Part shown: piece by piece, positions 45,426-58,070 of the stretch
Position numbering within the stretch: position 1 is the stretch's first letter
Layout of the letters: each line of letters begins with the position of its first letter
Origin: Tamarix chinensis
Lineage: Eukaryota; Streptophyta; Magnoliopsida; Caryophyllales; Tamaricaceae
Direction: 5' to 3'
Length of the DNA stretch: 64,000 nucleotides
Assembly (NCBI GenBank): GCA_030549775.1
Contig: CM060172.1
Coordinates: 126,717,122-126,781,121 of the forward strand
The notes under the pieces: model-generated
What the model saw: the letters and a program-made list of their open reading frames with translations, nothing else
Databases searched by the model: none
Told to the model about the DNA's origin: nothing
Translations under genes and position numbers: made by a program

Positions 45426-46139
45426 ACATGGATTGATAATAATCATGGTGTGAAACGAGTATACTAATTAAAGATCTAAAGAATAAGTTTAACCGAACTA
45501 TAGCACGACCTTTATCATCTGTATTCCTTGTATGTTTTCTATATGATTATGCTTGTGTTATATGCCCTTGTATGTTTGGCCTTAGATGTATGGTTACCTT
45601 ACTTAGTATGTAGTACATTGGCCACCCGTTTCATGGGTACTGCTTATTCCCACGAGTAGAGGGCCCTACTGAGTTTGTGCAGGTAGGAGATGTCATCTTT
45701 AATGCCGACGATACTTATGAGGTATTGGGCGGGGCTGAGAGTTAAGCTTGGATTTAGCCTAGGGACCGAGAGTGACATTGGCCAGATTCTCTTTTACTAT
45801 TTATTTTCCTTGTATCATTTTATTTTAGTTCCGTTTTATCGTACTGTACCTTTTATCCCTTTGGGAAATTTAATTATTCACTCTTTTGGATTGTAAACTC
45901 TTTTTTCGTGCACTTTGATTTTCATATTATGAACATTTCAGTTCTTCTATGAAATCTTGTTTTCAGTTTGACTAATGGTTGACGATAACTTTCCTTTAGC
46001 CTTGTGGTTAGTACGAGACTGGTTGGGGGCTGGGCTTGTATTGATCATGGCGGTAGTACCCCAGTGCTTGCATTTGTTTTAGTTAAATAAAATTTTTTAA
46101 TAGTAAAATTTGGGGGTGTTATAACTAACTTATTAATCC

Positions 46140-46330
46140 TTTTATCATGGATTGGTACCTCCTTTATCCTTAGGGGTAAATACCCTAAGAACGAGGTGTA
46201 GCCTTTTGTTAGAGTTCACTAGTGTGCCGTTGTACCCCATTAAGGCCCTATATCTACTCTACTTGGTTTTTTAAAATTTTAAGGATAAAGTGACTTAGGA
46301 GGATTAAGGGTATTGTGATACCCCATTTAT
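46140..46330. repeat. Diverged repeat shared with 50490-50700
   Basis: The order GAGGTGTAGCC, CACTAGTGTGCCGTTGTACCCC, AAGGCCCTATATCTACTCTA and TAAGGGTATTGTG is repeated as GAGGTCTTAGACC, CATTGGTGTACCATTGTGCC, AAAGCCCTATTCTACTCTAT and TAAGGGTATTGTG at 50490-50675. Both belong to an older LTR-like family into which copy 2 and the block at 46316 were inserted. Confidence 0.55.
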
Positions 46331-46684
46331 AGAAACCTTAATTATAAACTAGAAATCATGTATAATTAGTTGTAATAGTTATTTTAGGATTTTTTTATTA
46401 AATTTATTAATTTATGTATATTATTATGGAATATTCTATATATAAATTTAATTAGGTTAAAATTTAGATAGAATTTGGGTTATTAACTTTAATCTTAATC
46501 AAGACCTTGACCTATATCTATTTTACATAGGAACCCTATTTCTACTAATTGGATATTTTTTTCCCGTTTTATCTTTCTCAATCTAGCCTCCCTACCCTAT
46601 TTTTCTACCTCCTCCATCCTTGGAAAATTTTTCTCCCTCATGTCATCTTCCCTCTACATGTTTTCTTTTGCCCTATTTTCCCCT

Positions 46685-48102
46685 TGATAAATTGGTAAAA
46701 ATACTACTTTTGGGATGATTTTCATGCTTGTTATATGCTTGGTTCCATAAAATTTCTATACATATTATTAGATCTTTTGTTAGATTCATGGATATTTTGT
46801 CCCTTGGTATTTTGTTTTGTAGTTGAATTCAATGGATGCAAATAATACTAAGATGAGGCAATATGAAGATAGCATGGATATGACCTTATTAATTTTGGAG
46901 GCAATTGCATTTGACTGGAAAAGTTAAGAATTTTGACAAAGAAGCATTATAAATTTGGAGACATGCAAAGAATAACAGTTGTAGATATTATTCTCAAATT
47001 TCCAACGATCCAAGATCACCTCATTTTGACTCCGGATGAGTATGTTATAATCATTATACCAGAAGTTGTCCAATACCATATTCTGATATAGAGTGTTACG
47101 TAATTCTTAATAACCTACCTTCTTTTATAGGGGTAATATTGTAATATAAAAAGGGTATGACCTAGGGTTTGGGGGGAGTCTTTTTTTTTATATATATATA
47201 TATTCTCTCGTAGCTACTTTTCCCCGCATTTATTCTATTCTCTCTTCTTTAGACCTTTTTCTCTCTTGAATTTTAGAAGAACTCTAGATTAGATTTCTCT
47301 CTTGCTATTGAATTTTGAAGAATTGAAGCATTTCAATTGGATCTCATTAATCAATTCTATATATGTGTCCTTTCTATTTCTCTTGTACTATTATGCATTC
47401 TATCTTTTTATTGTGTTTCATGATTTTAACTATGCGTGAGTAGTCTTTTATTCTAGGATCAAATTAGGTTTGATTCCACTTTTTATTGATGAATTTATTG
47501 TATTATTGTCAGAATCATTTTCTTTATGTTATTCAATTGCTAGAAATTTAAATTAGGTTAAACTAATTTATCACCAATTTCACTAGACATAGGTAATTAA
47601 TCAAAGAACTTAAAGGTGAAGATTAATACTGAATATTAGCAATTAAATAGGAATTCACCACTCATGAAAGTGGATTAGTGATTCTCAGGGATTGATAGAA
47701 TTATCTTGTTCTTAATGAGTTCAATTTGGTCTATTGCCTTAAAAATAGGTTGTTAGATTCAATTAAGCATGAATTTTAATTCTTGAATTAGATTAAAGGT
47801 TAAATTAGGCTAATTATTCATAATGCATTGAGCACTCTAACATATGATTGATCGATTTATTAATCTACAGTGGAATTATAAGTGATGTTCGATCCTAAGC
47901 TTGTTTTTTATTGTTTAAATTCTTAATTAATTGTCTCTATTATTTTTGAAATTTTATTTATTTATTGGTATTGTCCATATCTTATCAATTATTTTAGTTT
48001 AGATAGCCATGATCTTGAAATGTCAGTAATTAGCACCAAGTCCCTGTGGGATCGACCTTGATAGCTACCGTGATTCCGTACTCTTGTAAATTTTTCCTAT
48101 CA
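46685..48102 (+). mobile_element. Solo LTR (1418 bp) with CCCCT target duplication
   Basis: It begins TGATAAATTGG and ends TTTTTCCTATCA, so the termini TGATA/TATCA are mutually inverted. CCCCT flanks it exactly at 46680-46684 and 48103-48107. Near the end is AAGTCCCTGTGGGATCGACC (48039-48058), a phrase typical of the 3' part of long plant gypsy LTRs. A TATA stretch (about 47190-47205) follows AAAAGGGTATGACC, suiting an LTR promoter. No coding capacity. Confidence 0.88.
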
Positions 48103-50784
48103 CCCCTAGTGCATGTCGACTTTACACCGCCACATGCCATCATCCATATAACTTTCCCCATCCCTCATTATTTTAGTGTTTTAATCCTATGAAGCTAAAT
48201 CCCTCATCCGTGATCTTCTTCATCTTCACCCTTCTCTCTATCGGTATCTCCCGTTCGCACCATCACTAACTTAAACCATTTTGTTTTCTTTCTCCCATCA
48301 TACTTTATTTCAATTTTTAGTGAGGTGCATGGCTGTGTGTTATTGCACACCCCTGATGTGCCTCTCTCATGGAACGCACGCAACCCTTGCATGGTATATT
48401 ACGTTATTAAATTTGGTAAAGGTTGCGTTATTAAATTTTAATCCTAAGTTAGATTTTAATTGGTATCTATTACGCCAAGTAAACTTTTTTCGGCAATCAG
48501 ATATTTTATACCCAAATCCTCACCTAAATAATTACCCTATCCTGCTATATTTTCTTGAATTTTCCTCCTCACCTTTCTTGCACACTTTTCTCCTCCTACA
48601 CATTTCCCTACACCATATTTGCACCATACCTCCCTCTATCCATGTTTTTCTCTCCTTGTTTTACTCGACATCACCCTACACCCCATCCTCTTCTTAAGCC
48701 TTCTCCATCTCATTCTCCTTCTCTCATTATTATGTCCTAACTTAACCCCTTGAGAAAGCCTACCTTACCCCTCCTTCCCCTGACATCAATTCATCATTAT
48801 CTCCTCTCTTCTTCACCATTTTGCTAGCAATGCACTCCACCACTGACCATATTTCCTTAGCTTCATCTACCTACATTGATCCCTCACTCCCTTCACAACC
48901 TATCCCTACCAAAACCACCCCAAAAATAATGCACAACCTTGCTAAAACACACCCCACTACCTTGCCTAAACTCGCAAAACACCAACCATCACCTTTGGCC
49001 AACCTCATCGAGACTTCCCCTCCTCCTTCTGCTAATCCTCCCCACCTTGCTGCACCAACTTCCACCACACCTTCCTTCCTTTCTGTGTCCTCCACAATCA
49101 AATTCTACAAAGTTACCAAACACCCCAAAAACCAACGACTAACCTCACCAAAACCATCACCTCAAACTTCAGCCAAAAGAAACGAACCCTCATCCTTTGG
49201 ATTTGACCATTTGTGTTATGGATTCCCCCTTGTTTCACCTTTCCCTACCTTTATCCCCTCCTTGCGCCAACCAATTATGCTATTCTTGGTCCCTAGCACT
49301 AACCAAGTCCACCATTTCTCCTTCTATCCTTCTTGGCATACTTCCACCAATTTCTCATCCTTTGTTGCATGCGTTTTGGTTGGATTCCTTTGATTTTCTT
49401 CATCCATTTAGTAATCCTTGAGTTATTTTAGTAATTTTGGGTTATTTTTGTATAATATTAAATGTTAATACGTGTGTTTGGGTGTTAAATTCCTAGGTAA
49501 ATCTTGAGGATCTTAGAGAAGAATTTTGGTATAAGCTTATCCAATCACTCATAAGATGGTATAATTTATGTGCAAGTATGCTAGACCTAGAATAATGCTA
49601 TGGTTTTATGCTTTTCAAGTATTATGACATGCATGATAAAAATGATAACATGTTGAATGAATGATGAATACAGTTGTTGAAAGTTAAGCTATATGCATGA
49701 TAATATGTTATATGATTTACGTACCAATGTATAGGGTTTTGTTAGGATTTTCATTCTTGTCAAGTTATGATATAAATGTCATGCTAATTACCTCATGTTT
49801 GCTAATACATGGTAGTTAGAATTAAGATGATTTGCGTAGAAGCATATACACATGACTAAGGTTAGCTTATAATGATTTCTATTCGCATAACCTAGGGTTA
49901 GAGATATTTTTCTACATGTACCATAATGATAATTTTACTATTTAAATGTTGTATTATGCTTTAGATATGTATGTACATGCTGCATGGAAGATGTGATACA
50001 TGAGAGTTTCATGGTTAGGGTTTTGTGGGCATAACCCACAAAATGCGTCAAAAGTGAAAAATACATTTAATCACCAAATTGCAAAGATTACCTTCGTGCT
50101 AAAATAATGTGGAATATTTCCTTTTATCCTTTTCATGATAAATTCTCGTAATAATAAAGTTTGTTACAAAAAGGAATAAAATGGAAAAACTAGGGTTTTG
50201 AAGGACATTTTGGTAAATTTGAACTAATATATCTTTTATGAATAACCAAATGTTAGGATGACCTTAGACTTTTTATATGTTAACCTTAATGTTAACTTAG
50301 CTTGACATAGATCGATAACCTTAGGGTTTGCTTTAATAATTGGAAATAATATGGAAAATGGTCAACTATGGAAATGGAACCTGTTGTGCATCATTTGAAA
50401 TCTTTGATCAACTCATAAAATATTAATAATTAAAGTAAAAGACCTCGAGTTTGGAATGATTGCTCTCTAGGATTAGCTACCTTGGAGATGAGGTCTTAGA
50501 CCTTGTTTATTTTGGTTCATTGGTGTACCATTGTGCCCTAATAAAGCCCTATTCTACTCTATAGGTAATCTATGTATCCTCTAGGGGGTCTCGATATTTA
50601 AGGACTAGGTGAATATGGTTGGATGATACTAGGCGTATCGCTGTGTTCTTATATTCGAGAGTAAGGGTATTGTGTCACCTTTGGGTGCCAATATAATCAG
50701 ATGTACCTCAATGTTCTTAGGTTGATTGTATCCCCCTCAAGTAATGTAAAATAGAAGTACCTGTTGCATAAGGAAATAAAAGGG

Positions 50785-50960
50785 ATTTGTTGGTTTGATA
50801 GTCACCTCAGTGCCCTACCTTAGTATTTGGATTTTCTTGTTTTGTTATGTTGGTTCAATAGTCACCTCAATAGCTTACCTTGATATTTAAAGTTGTTTTT
50901 ATATTTTTTGGTTAGGTAGTTGTCTCAGTTCCCTACTTTGGTTTTTTAAATTTATTTGAT
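50785..50960. repeat. ~60-bp minisatellite in the old LTR-like block
   Basis: The phrase TTGGTTYRATAGTCACCTCA followed by GYSCTACCTTRRTATTTRRA is present three times at about 60-bp spacing (about 50790, 50850 and 50912), the last diverged. It occupies the place held by the 48-bp minisatellite in family A. Confidence 0.7.
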
Positions 50961-51618
50961 TAATTGGACATACCTATTAGACCTTGAAATGATGTGAAGT
51001 GAACTAGTATTTTTATTGTTAAAATTGAGACTTGATGTTATTTATACTATTCCATAATTGTTGCATGTGCTTATGGTACATGCTTTGGGCTCAGGTTTGC
51101 TTTTTGGATTTTGTGTGACTATGTGAAATGTGGGTATGCTACCTCTTGTGAGGTATTATTATTTACTCAGTACGAGAAAGTTAAACTGATACTACTTTTG
51201 CAGATGACTATGTGAAGGGTATGTAGTGGTTCCAAGCGTATCATAGGGACAAAGAAGAGAGTCTTTGGGAAGAGATTATATTGCTGGAGTGGGCTTTTGG
51301 GTCTACGATTTAAGATAAACTGATTTTGTCCTTTTGGGTGCCTGTTTTTGATGTAATTGATTTTTCTTCAGGCTTTTATGTCCCTTGGTGTTTTTGATCT
51401 CCATTGTTGTATGGAGTATATTCTCCACAACTTTTAATTATGTATTACCTCTTATTCTATTGATTTACTTTGGTTATGGTTTGTTTTAATCTTAACACTT
51501 CGCATAAGAAAGGTGAGGGATATATACTTATGCTAAGTGTGGTGGTAATAACTAGTAATTTGGTAATTAATATTTATGCAAAAGGAAACTTTTTAGTAGT
51601 AAAGATGGGAGTGTTAAA

Positions 51619-52522
51619 CTTAGTGAATAAGATAATTATAAGTTAGATAATCATGTAGGTTATTATGATTTATTTTTTTAAATGGAGAGGGGGCCATGGG
51701 CTAAGGTGGTGCTAATGGTTTGGAGGGAAGCAAGTCATGTGTAAAAGGGTGAATGGCATGGACAGATCGGATAAGAAGAGAGATATATACAATGGGGACA
51801 AGAAGATAAGAGTGGTCAGTGAAAGATGGTGGTTGGTTAGTTGGTGATCTGTGAAAATGATGGGGGAGTATTAGCTTGCATAGGTGGTATATTTGGATCC
51901 AAGTTCAAAAGCACAAGGAATCTAAGGAAGAGGGAGATGTAGTGCGCGTAGAAGAGGTAGGATAAGGGGATTAGCATAAGATAACAAGTATTATAAGGTA
52001 ATATGTTGTGTTAGTTAAAAATATTCTATGAAATATTTCCTAGGATATAAGGTTGAATTTAAGAAAGCAAACTTTGATAATTGATCATGCTGGAAAGTGA
52101 TGAATAATAATAATAAAAATAAATATAAAACATTATTAATTCATTTTTGTGTTAAAAACATGAAAATTAATTAATCCCTAAAGTTTTATAATTTTTTGAT
52201 AACTAGAAGGTTAATTCGGGTCTTGAAATGCGAATAATAGTAAAATAAGACATGGATATTTCCTTTTCATCATCATCTCCATTTATTTTTTGAACATGAC
52301 TAGAAGACTTAAAAAAAGATAAAGAAATCAAATGAGGTTAGATTAGAATGGTCTAAAAGAAGTTGGATAATCAGAAGTCTTAGATGACTTAAAACCTCAA
52401 GAAGACTCAAGGTATCGAGAAGAAAATGTATCTAGAACATGACTAGGGTTTTTAAATCTTTAAAGGATGTAACAAAATTTATAAAAATAATGACTTTATT
52501 TTGAAACCATAAAATCTTAAGT
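51619..52522. other. Gene-free repeat-like DNA
   Basis: G-rich stretches (51680-51980) and AT-rich DNA with no gene. A GAGGTATTACA phrase at 52884-52894, beyond the MITE, may be another diverged LTR end. Confidence 0.45.
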
Positions 52523-52851
52523 GAGCTGTAAATGAACAGAGTCGACTCACGAGTTTTTTGGGCTCAACTCGTTAAGGGCCTAGCTTGGCTCATTTATTTA
52601 GCTAAACGAGCATAAAAATAAGGCTAGAGTTTGATTCGTTTAATAAACTACTCAACCTTAAGTATGAAAAATTTAGGTTAGATCTCGTTTATGGTGAAAA
52701 ATCTCGTGAGCTCGGCTTGTTTACTACAAAAACTCGCGAGCCGGTTCAGTTTGTTTATAAACAAGTAGAGTTTGAGCTTCATTTTTAGGCTCGTTTATTA
52801 AACAAACCGAGCCCGAGCCCACCCTAGCTTGACTCGACTCGTTTACAACCC
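52523..52851. mobile_element. MITE-like palindromic element rich in GAGCTCG/CTCGTTT
   Basis: The ends are mutually inverted: left GAGCTGTAAATGAACAGAGTC, and the complement of the right end reads GGGTTGTAAACGAGTCGAGTC. Inside are repeated CTCGTTTA, AAACGAG, GAGCTCGGCTTG and AAACCGAGCCCGAGCCC phrases that can fold back. This is the make-up of a small non-autonomous DNA transposon widespread in eudicots. The target duplication could not be defined, so superfamily is open. No coding capacity. Confidence 0.65.
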
Positions 52852-53104
52852 TAATCCCAAGATAATCAATGTTTTTGAGATTTGAGGTATTACATTCATA
52901 TCCTTCCACTTGGCATCATCAACATTTAAGGGCTTTTTATTTTCGAGGGTAGTGTGTAATCCCTATTGGATAAGAACATCTTTGATCATACTCTACCATA
53001 GCAAAAAATTATTTTTCTCATTGAATAATTCCATCACAAACTTTCCTCCCCCAAGATTTTCGCCATCTTCAACCCGACTTGAATTTGTAGATAGATATCT
53101 GACA

Positions 53105-53815
53105 CAACCCTTGGCTAGAAACCAATTTCCGAGGGAAATTACTAATGATCACAAGAACTTATGTAGAATAGGAAATAATAATCGCCAAACTTGAATCTTT
53201 ATTACTCTAATCACAAGTAATTAGAAAGAATCAAGAACATTCGAATCTTTGTTTTTATCCTCACCAAGATTATTAGGAACAATCCTCTTGATTAATCCGT
53301 TCAATTAAAGGATCATCGTTCCTACTTGAGATTTCTTTAGACTAAATCTGTATATCTAGAACTCTAAGAATTTGTCCTCAATTCTTATTACTCACACCTC
53401 ATTGTGTGAATCATATGCATCATAACAACTATATACAATATATCCATTTATTTAGGCTAACAAGATCCTATTACCAATAAAAGATAGAATATATATGCGA
53501 AACCAACTCTCCAAAAAAGATATAACAAAAAGTGAGCTAAAATGGTATTATTGGTTGAATCACGGCTATCAACATTGAGCCCCTTTTTATGTCGACTTCT
53601 ACTACCGTGTCAGTTATCACAACCATCCGGTGTTGAGCCTCGACATTACATATTCGCTCTATTTTCACATCTCATTGATACAGGAGTGTTTTTGGAAACT
53701 CTACATCCATGTTGACCTTTACATAACCTCATTCATTTCATTGTCCTGATACATGTGCTTGAATTTCGACGCTTCAAAACGCCTCACTACCACCCTTCCT
53801 TTTGATCCGGGGGTT
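53105..53815. repeat. Dispersed repeat, copy b (partner at 40640-41340)
   Basis: It shares the order of phrases with 40640-41340 (CTTGATTAATCCGTTCAATT, CCTCAATTCTTATTACTCAC, CCTCATTGTGTGAATCATAT, CAACCATCCGGTGTTGAGCC) in the same orientation, with moderate divergence. The copia pol fragment seen beside copy a is not evident here. Confidence 0.6.
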
Positions 53816-56800
53816 AGATACTTACCCATCATCCTGTACTAAACAATACGAAATTGAGTCATAAACATGCCTTTGATTCCGAAAGCTGGGCATTTGAGGT
53901 TAGATGATGATGATGATGATAGAATTAAAACAGAACCCATGGAATCTTATTGAAATACCCGAGACTGGAGTGATGTTCTTAAACACAAATATCACCACCT
54001 TTTTAAGGTTCCGCAGGTCTACACAGCAGCGTCTTTCATTTGGTTGTTGACGCTTATAATTAATCAGTTTCAAAGACTAAGAGGGAAAACAGAAATATAC
54101 AAGTATATGAACACCTATCAAGCACAGCACATATAAAAATATTATCATGATCTAGTAATAGAGTTTGCAGGTTTTGATTAGCTTTTTGCAGTTGTCAGTT
54201 TTCCACTAAAATAAAAAGAATACAGCCAATCAGGAGGACGAAGGACAAAAAACAAAAAAAAGAAGAAGGAAAATTCAAGAGCAAACATCAACACACATTT
54301 ATTTTTTCCTTAATAAGCTTATGCACACTGCACAACCAAGATGGCTTAATGAAATTTTGTGTAAGAACAGAAACCATGTCTACCAGAGAGGACCGTACGA
54401 AATGAGAGTGAGAACCAACACAAGAGATCCAGCCAGCAGTTTCAATAACAGCCACATATATATATATATATATGCACACAAAATATGCCTTCTTAGCGAC
54501 TAAGAAAGAGACCACGTACAGAACTATAGTGCAAAGCAATGAAATACAATCATTCTTCCAGTTAATTGAAGGAAAACGCAAGAAATTCAGACAGAAAAAG
54601 ATTTGCCCGTCCCTTCGTCCATCTCGTCCTTGATGGCAGATCAAATTAACAAAGAGTCTAAGCCATAAATTTGGCGAAGACTTGGTCCATTATCAATTAA
54701 ATTATTACGTCAGAGGAAGAAAATAGGTTAGGTTCACTCAGAGCACTAGCAGAAAAGGAGTCTCATCAGGAATACAATGAAAAAAAGGGACAGGCAAAAG
54801 AGATTCGCTTTGAAAATATTAATCATACTGCGATCTTAGTCCGTCTGAAAGTTTCTGATGAGATAAGACCTGAAAGTGTTACAGCAAAGGCCAGTCGTTT
54901 CCAACGTTGTACGTTGTATGTGGACGGAGACAGACGAAAATAGGGATAGAAAGAAATGTGAAAATATTAATTTTTAAAAATTTAGAAAATAAAAATATTA
55001 AAAAAAGTAAAAAAATTTATATATATATATATACATATTATATATATATTTTAAAAATATATCAAATTTATTAAAATTAAGAGAAAAAATAAAAAAATTA
55101 TTATTTATATTAATTAATTTTAATTATTAATAATTTTTAATAAAAAAATTAATTAAATAATTTTAATATAAATTACAACACCAAAAAAATTTCCATAAAA
55201 AAAGGGAATGTTTCGGGGAACGGGGCCGTCCCCGTGCATCACTGGTCGATTCACACTGCTGCCCGTTTATGACTTGGTAAAAGCACTTTTTTTTTTAATA
55301 TATATTTTCTTTTCCAATTGGTCAAAGAAATTAAAAGAAGTTAGAAAAAGTAAAACTAGGCAAACAAGTCTATCATGTGCAGACAAATGACGTCCGGTCA
55401 CTCTGACCATAAAGCAAAAAATAAATGAACCGGCCACAATTAATTTGCAAGTTGTCCCTAATTCATGTTTAACTAAGTCAAGCTGTTCCAGAGAAAAAGT
55501 AAAAGATGAGTACTAGTACATTATGACATGATGAACGATGATGCTGGTTTTATACATCAAACATACACCTAATCATGAAAGGGATAATCAGGATGTAAAT
55601 ATCATTATGACCTAATTTGAAGCAGATATACATCATATGAATTATCACCGGTCCATATCATGTGACTATGAAGGCCTAAATACATTTGGGCCTCAGTCAT
55701 ATAAAATAGGGAGTAGTTATTTAACATCTTCTAACATTGTTGCATACAACTAATTTTGTCATAAACAACTCAAAGTGCCCCCCTTTCGGTTAAAAAACTC
55801 ATTATATATATTTTCTTTTTGCGTTGATGTCGATGCTTTCTAGCAATTAAGTATTTATTAAAATATTTCTCTTGCACCTCTTGTTCAATATTATTGACTT
55901 CTACAAAAAAAAATCCTAATCCTAAAACAAATTAGTCAAACTTCAAACAACATACATATCCTTCTTCTTAGCCATCCCAAGCTTTCTCTTTGCTACCTTC
56001 AATTCATGATTCTCCTTTTGACTCTTGAATAACTTAATAATCCTTCTTTCATATAGCGAGAATCTAGCTACAATCTTACACTCTCTTATTGAATTGAGTC
56101 CACGATATTATGGTAATAATCTCATTTTTTTAACGTTAATATTTTATTTTAAAAGTACAATGTAAAAGCTAAAATAATAAATAATTGATGTTACCACTAT
56201 ATATATTACGAAAATAAATATATGCACATTTACCTAACCTATAATAGATATGGAGCTGGATATAAAAATTTTAAACAATAAGAAACATAAAATACCAAAA
56301 AAATAATAAAAATCTTTACATCATAAAAGATCAATCTAATGTTATAAGCTGACACTGACTAAAACCAAAACTAAAAAGTTCCAACACAAGACAAAACACT
56401 AAAAACCCTACTCTCTAATTTCAACTAAAGCTCTAATAATATCCATATCATCTACACCACAACCACTAAAAATAATATGTTTAGTAAACAAAAAATTGAT
56501 TAAACACACCATATTCACATGTAATAACAAGATGGTAAAACCTAACATGATTAGACACTCAACTACTATAATAAGTAACAATTGATGTATGGTGGATACA
56601 AATTGGGTTAAGCTAGATTTATAGGAGATTGGTAAATAAACCACCAAAATAAAAGAGAGGAATGGAGGATGAAGATGAATGTAATATAATCTAAGTACAC
56701 CATAGATACATATATTTGTGACTATCACTCAACCTTTACAATACTTAAGATAAAATAAACAAAATTTTGAAAGAAAAAAAATCAACCAAAGCTTTCAATA

Positions 56801-56940
56801 GCCTTAGAGGTGCTTTTATTCAAAAATGAGAGAGAATATGGCCGTCAAGAGCTGGTCTTCAATTCTAAAAGTTTCCTGCACTTATAAAATTTAGTAAGAA
56901 CTTTTAGTTACAACATAAATTGAATAAACTAAGTAGCTTG
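53816..56940. other. Mostly gene-free DNA, partly AT-rich
   Basis: A (TGA)n run is near 53907-53919 and a (TA)n run near 54455-54474. A very AT-rich patch spans about 54960-55200, followed by GGGAACGGGGCCGTCCCCG (55215-55233). The 118-codon minus frame at 54288-54644 contains an (IY)n run from the TA microsatellite and has no domain support. The stretch 53990-54950 looks less repetitive than its surroundings and could be a gene flank, but I cannot support a gene. Confidence 0.45.
56936..56940. repeat. Target-site duplication GCTTG, left copy
   Basis: GCTTG precedes the LTR start and recurs exactly at 61695-61699. Confidence 0.92.
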
Positions 56941-57653
56941 TGTAACACCCCCAAATTTACTACTGAAAAATTTCGTTCAATTTCAAAAAGTTTAACTGAA
57001 ACAAAAGATAACACTTGTAAATTCGGGGGCATTACCGCCACACTTAATACCAAATCGGTTCACTCCTATCGTCCCAGTACTAAGTGCTAAGGCTAGACCA
57101 GATTAACCATCAAATATGAGTCGATAACAAAACACAGTCATAAGTAAAACACGAGTCATACAGAATCAAAGTGTGGAAAGTCAAAGTACAATCCAAAGAT
57201 ACAGTTTTAAGGTTCCAAAAGTTGAAACGTCGTACATTAGAAATAGACTAACTTAAAGGCATAAGAAAGATAAAGTGAACAATAGACTCCAGCCACGTCA
57301 CTCTCGACCCCCAAGCTGGGTCCGGACTCAACTCTCAGTCTCGCCCGATGCCTCATAAGCGTCGTGGGCATTGAATATAGAGTCACCTACCTGCACTAAA
57401 TTAGAGGGGCCTTCTGCTCGTGGGAATGAGCAGCACCCATGAAACAGGTGGTCAATACGCTTCGTAGTGAGTAAGGTAACCGAATAACTAAGTTCAAACA
57501 AACAAGGTACACAATACATGCATGGTCATATAGGCACATAAAACAATACAGATAGTGAGGCCGATTATGTTCCAATTAGACTTATCCTTTTAATCTCTTA
57601 ATATCGTACTCAATTTCACATACTCTTTATTAATCCATGTGAGTGCGGGAGCC

Positions 57654-58070
57654 CCACTATTATAGCCGGTGGACCGGATATACATACACGGCAAAACGCT
57701 CTTGACCACTATTATTTGTCGGTGGTTCAGTCTCCAAGGCAAAAAGCTCCTAGCCACTATTATTTGCCGGTGGATAGGTCTGGCCTCGACTCATATGGTA
57801 TTCCACTATAAGTATTTAGTATCTTCCCCATGTCTTATCGATTTTACATTTGGTTTGCTGAGCACGGAATCTCCCACTATTATAGCCGGTGGACCAGAAA
57901 TATATACAGGGAAAAATGCTCCTGGCCACTATTATTCACCGGTGGATCGGTCTCCAGGACATCCCGGCTCCTGGCCACTATTATTCACCGGTGGATCGGT
58001 CTCCAGGACACCCCGGCTCTTGGCCACTATTATTCGCCGGTGGACCGGTCTGGGCCCGGCTCACCATCTT
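57654..58070 (+). repeat. Minisatellite blocks of family A copy 3
   Basis: Unit starts CCACTATTAT at 57654, 57706, 57754 (block 1) and 57874, 57926, 57975, 58024 (block 2). Block 2 has gained one unit compared with copies 1 and 4. The blocks are 220 bp apart. The overlapping R/G/W/P-rich frames at 57669-58238 come from these repeats. Confidence 0.9.

Larger units (their letters stand above)
41553..46123 (-). mobile_element. Family A solo LTR, copy 2 (4571 bp, inverted)
   Basis: Read on the minus strand it starts TATAACACCCCC (TG changed to TA) at 46123 and ends near GTATTTTA at 41553. Flanking pentamers are GCTAA (41548-41552) and ACTAA (46124-46128), a one-mismatch target duplication. Modules match copies 1 and 3 in order: start with ACTACCGCCATGATC (complement of about 46043-46057), stretch equivalent to 45600-45750, minisatellite blocks (45112-45425), GCATGGG region (44330-45060), ACGTCGGTCTTGG region (43925-43940), trinucleotide zone (43040-43800), C-rich zone with TATA (41930-43030), AT-rich end. 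No internal domain. Both ends are slightly decayed, so it looks older than copies 1 and 3. Confidence 0.85.
46316..51618 (-). mobile_element. Probable old LTR related to family A (inverted, split)
   Basis: Left end TGATACCCC (complement of a GGGGTATCA end) and right end GGGAGTGTTAAA (complement of a TTTAACACTCCC start) imitate diverged family A termini. The internal order also parallels copy 2: C-rich zone (48520-49400), CTAGGTAAATCTTGAGGATC (49493-49512), CATGCATGA region (49620-49720), a different minisatellite (50785-50960), ACTCAGTACGAG region (51154-51165), and TGTGGTGGTAATAAC (51537-51551) near the end. No target duplication was found, and a 1418-bp solo LTR is nested inside. The boundary at 46316 is uncertain. 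The 190-codon frame at 48821-49393 is a P/S/T-rich artefact of the C-rich zone. Confidence 0.45.

Noticed and set aside
48821..49393. 190-codon P/S/T-rich frame
   Set aside because: Lies in the C-rich module of an old LTR-like block; low complexity and no domain. Weakly possible as a gene, but unsupported.
54288..54644. 118-codon minus-strand frame
   Set aside because: Contains an (IY)n run from a TA microsatellite; no recognisable domain or gene context.
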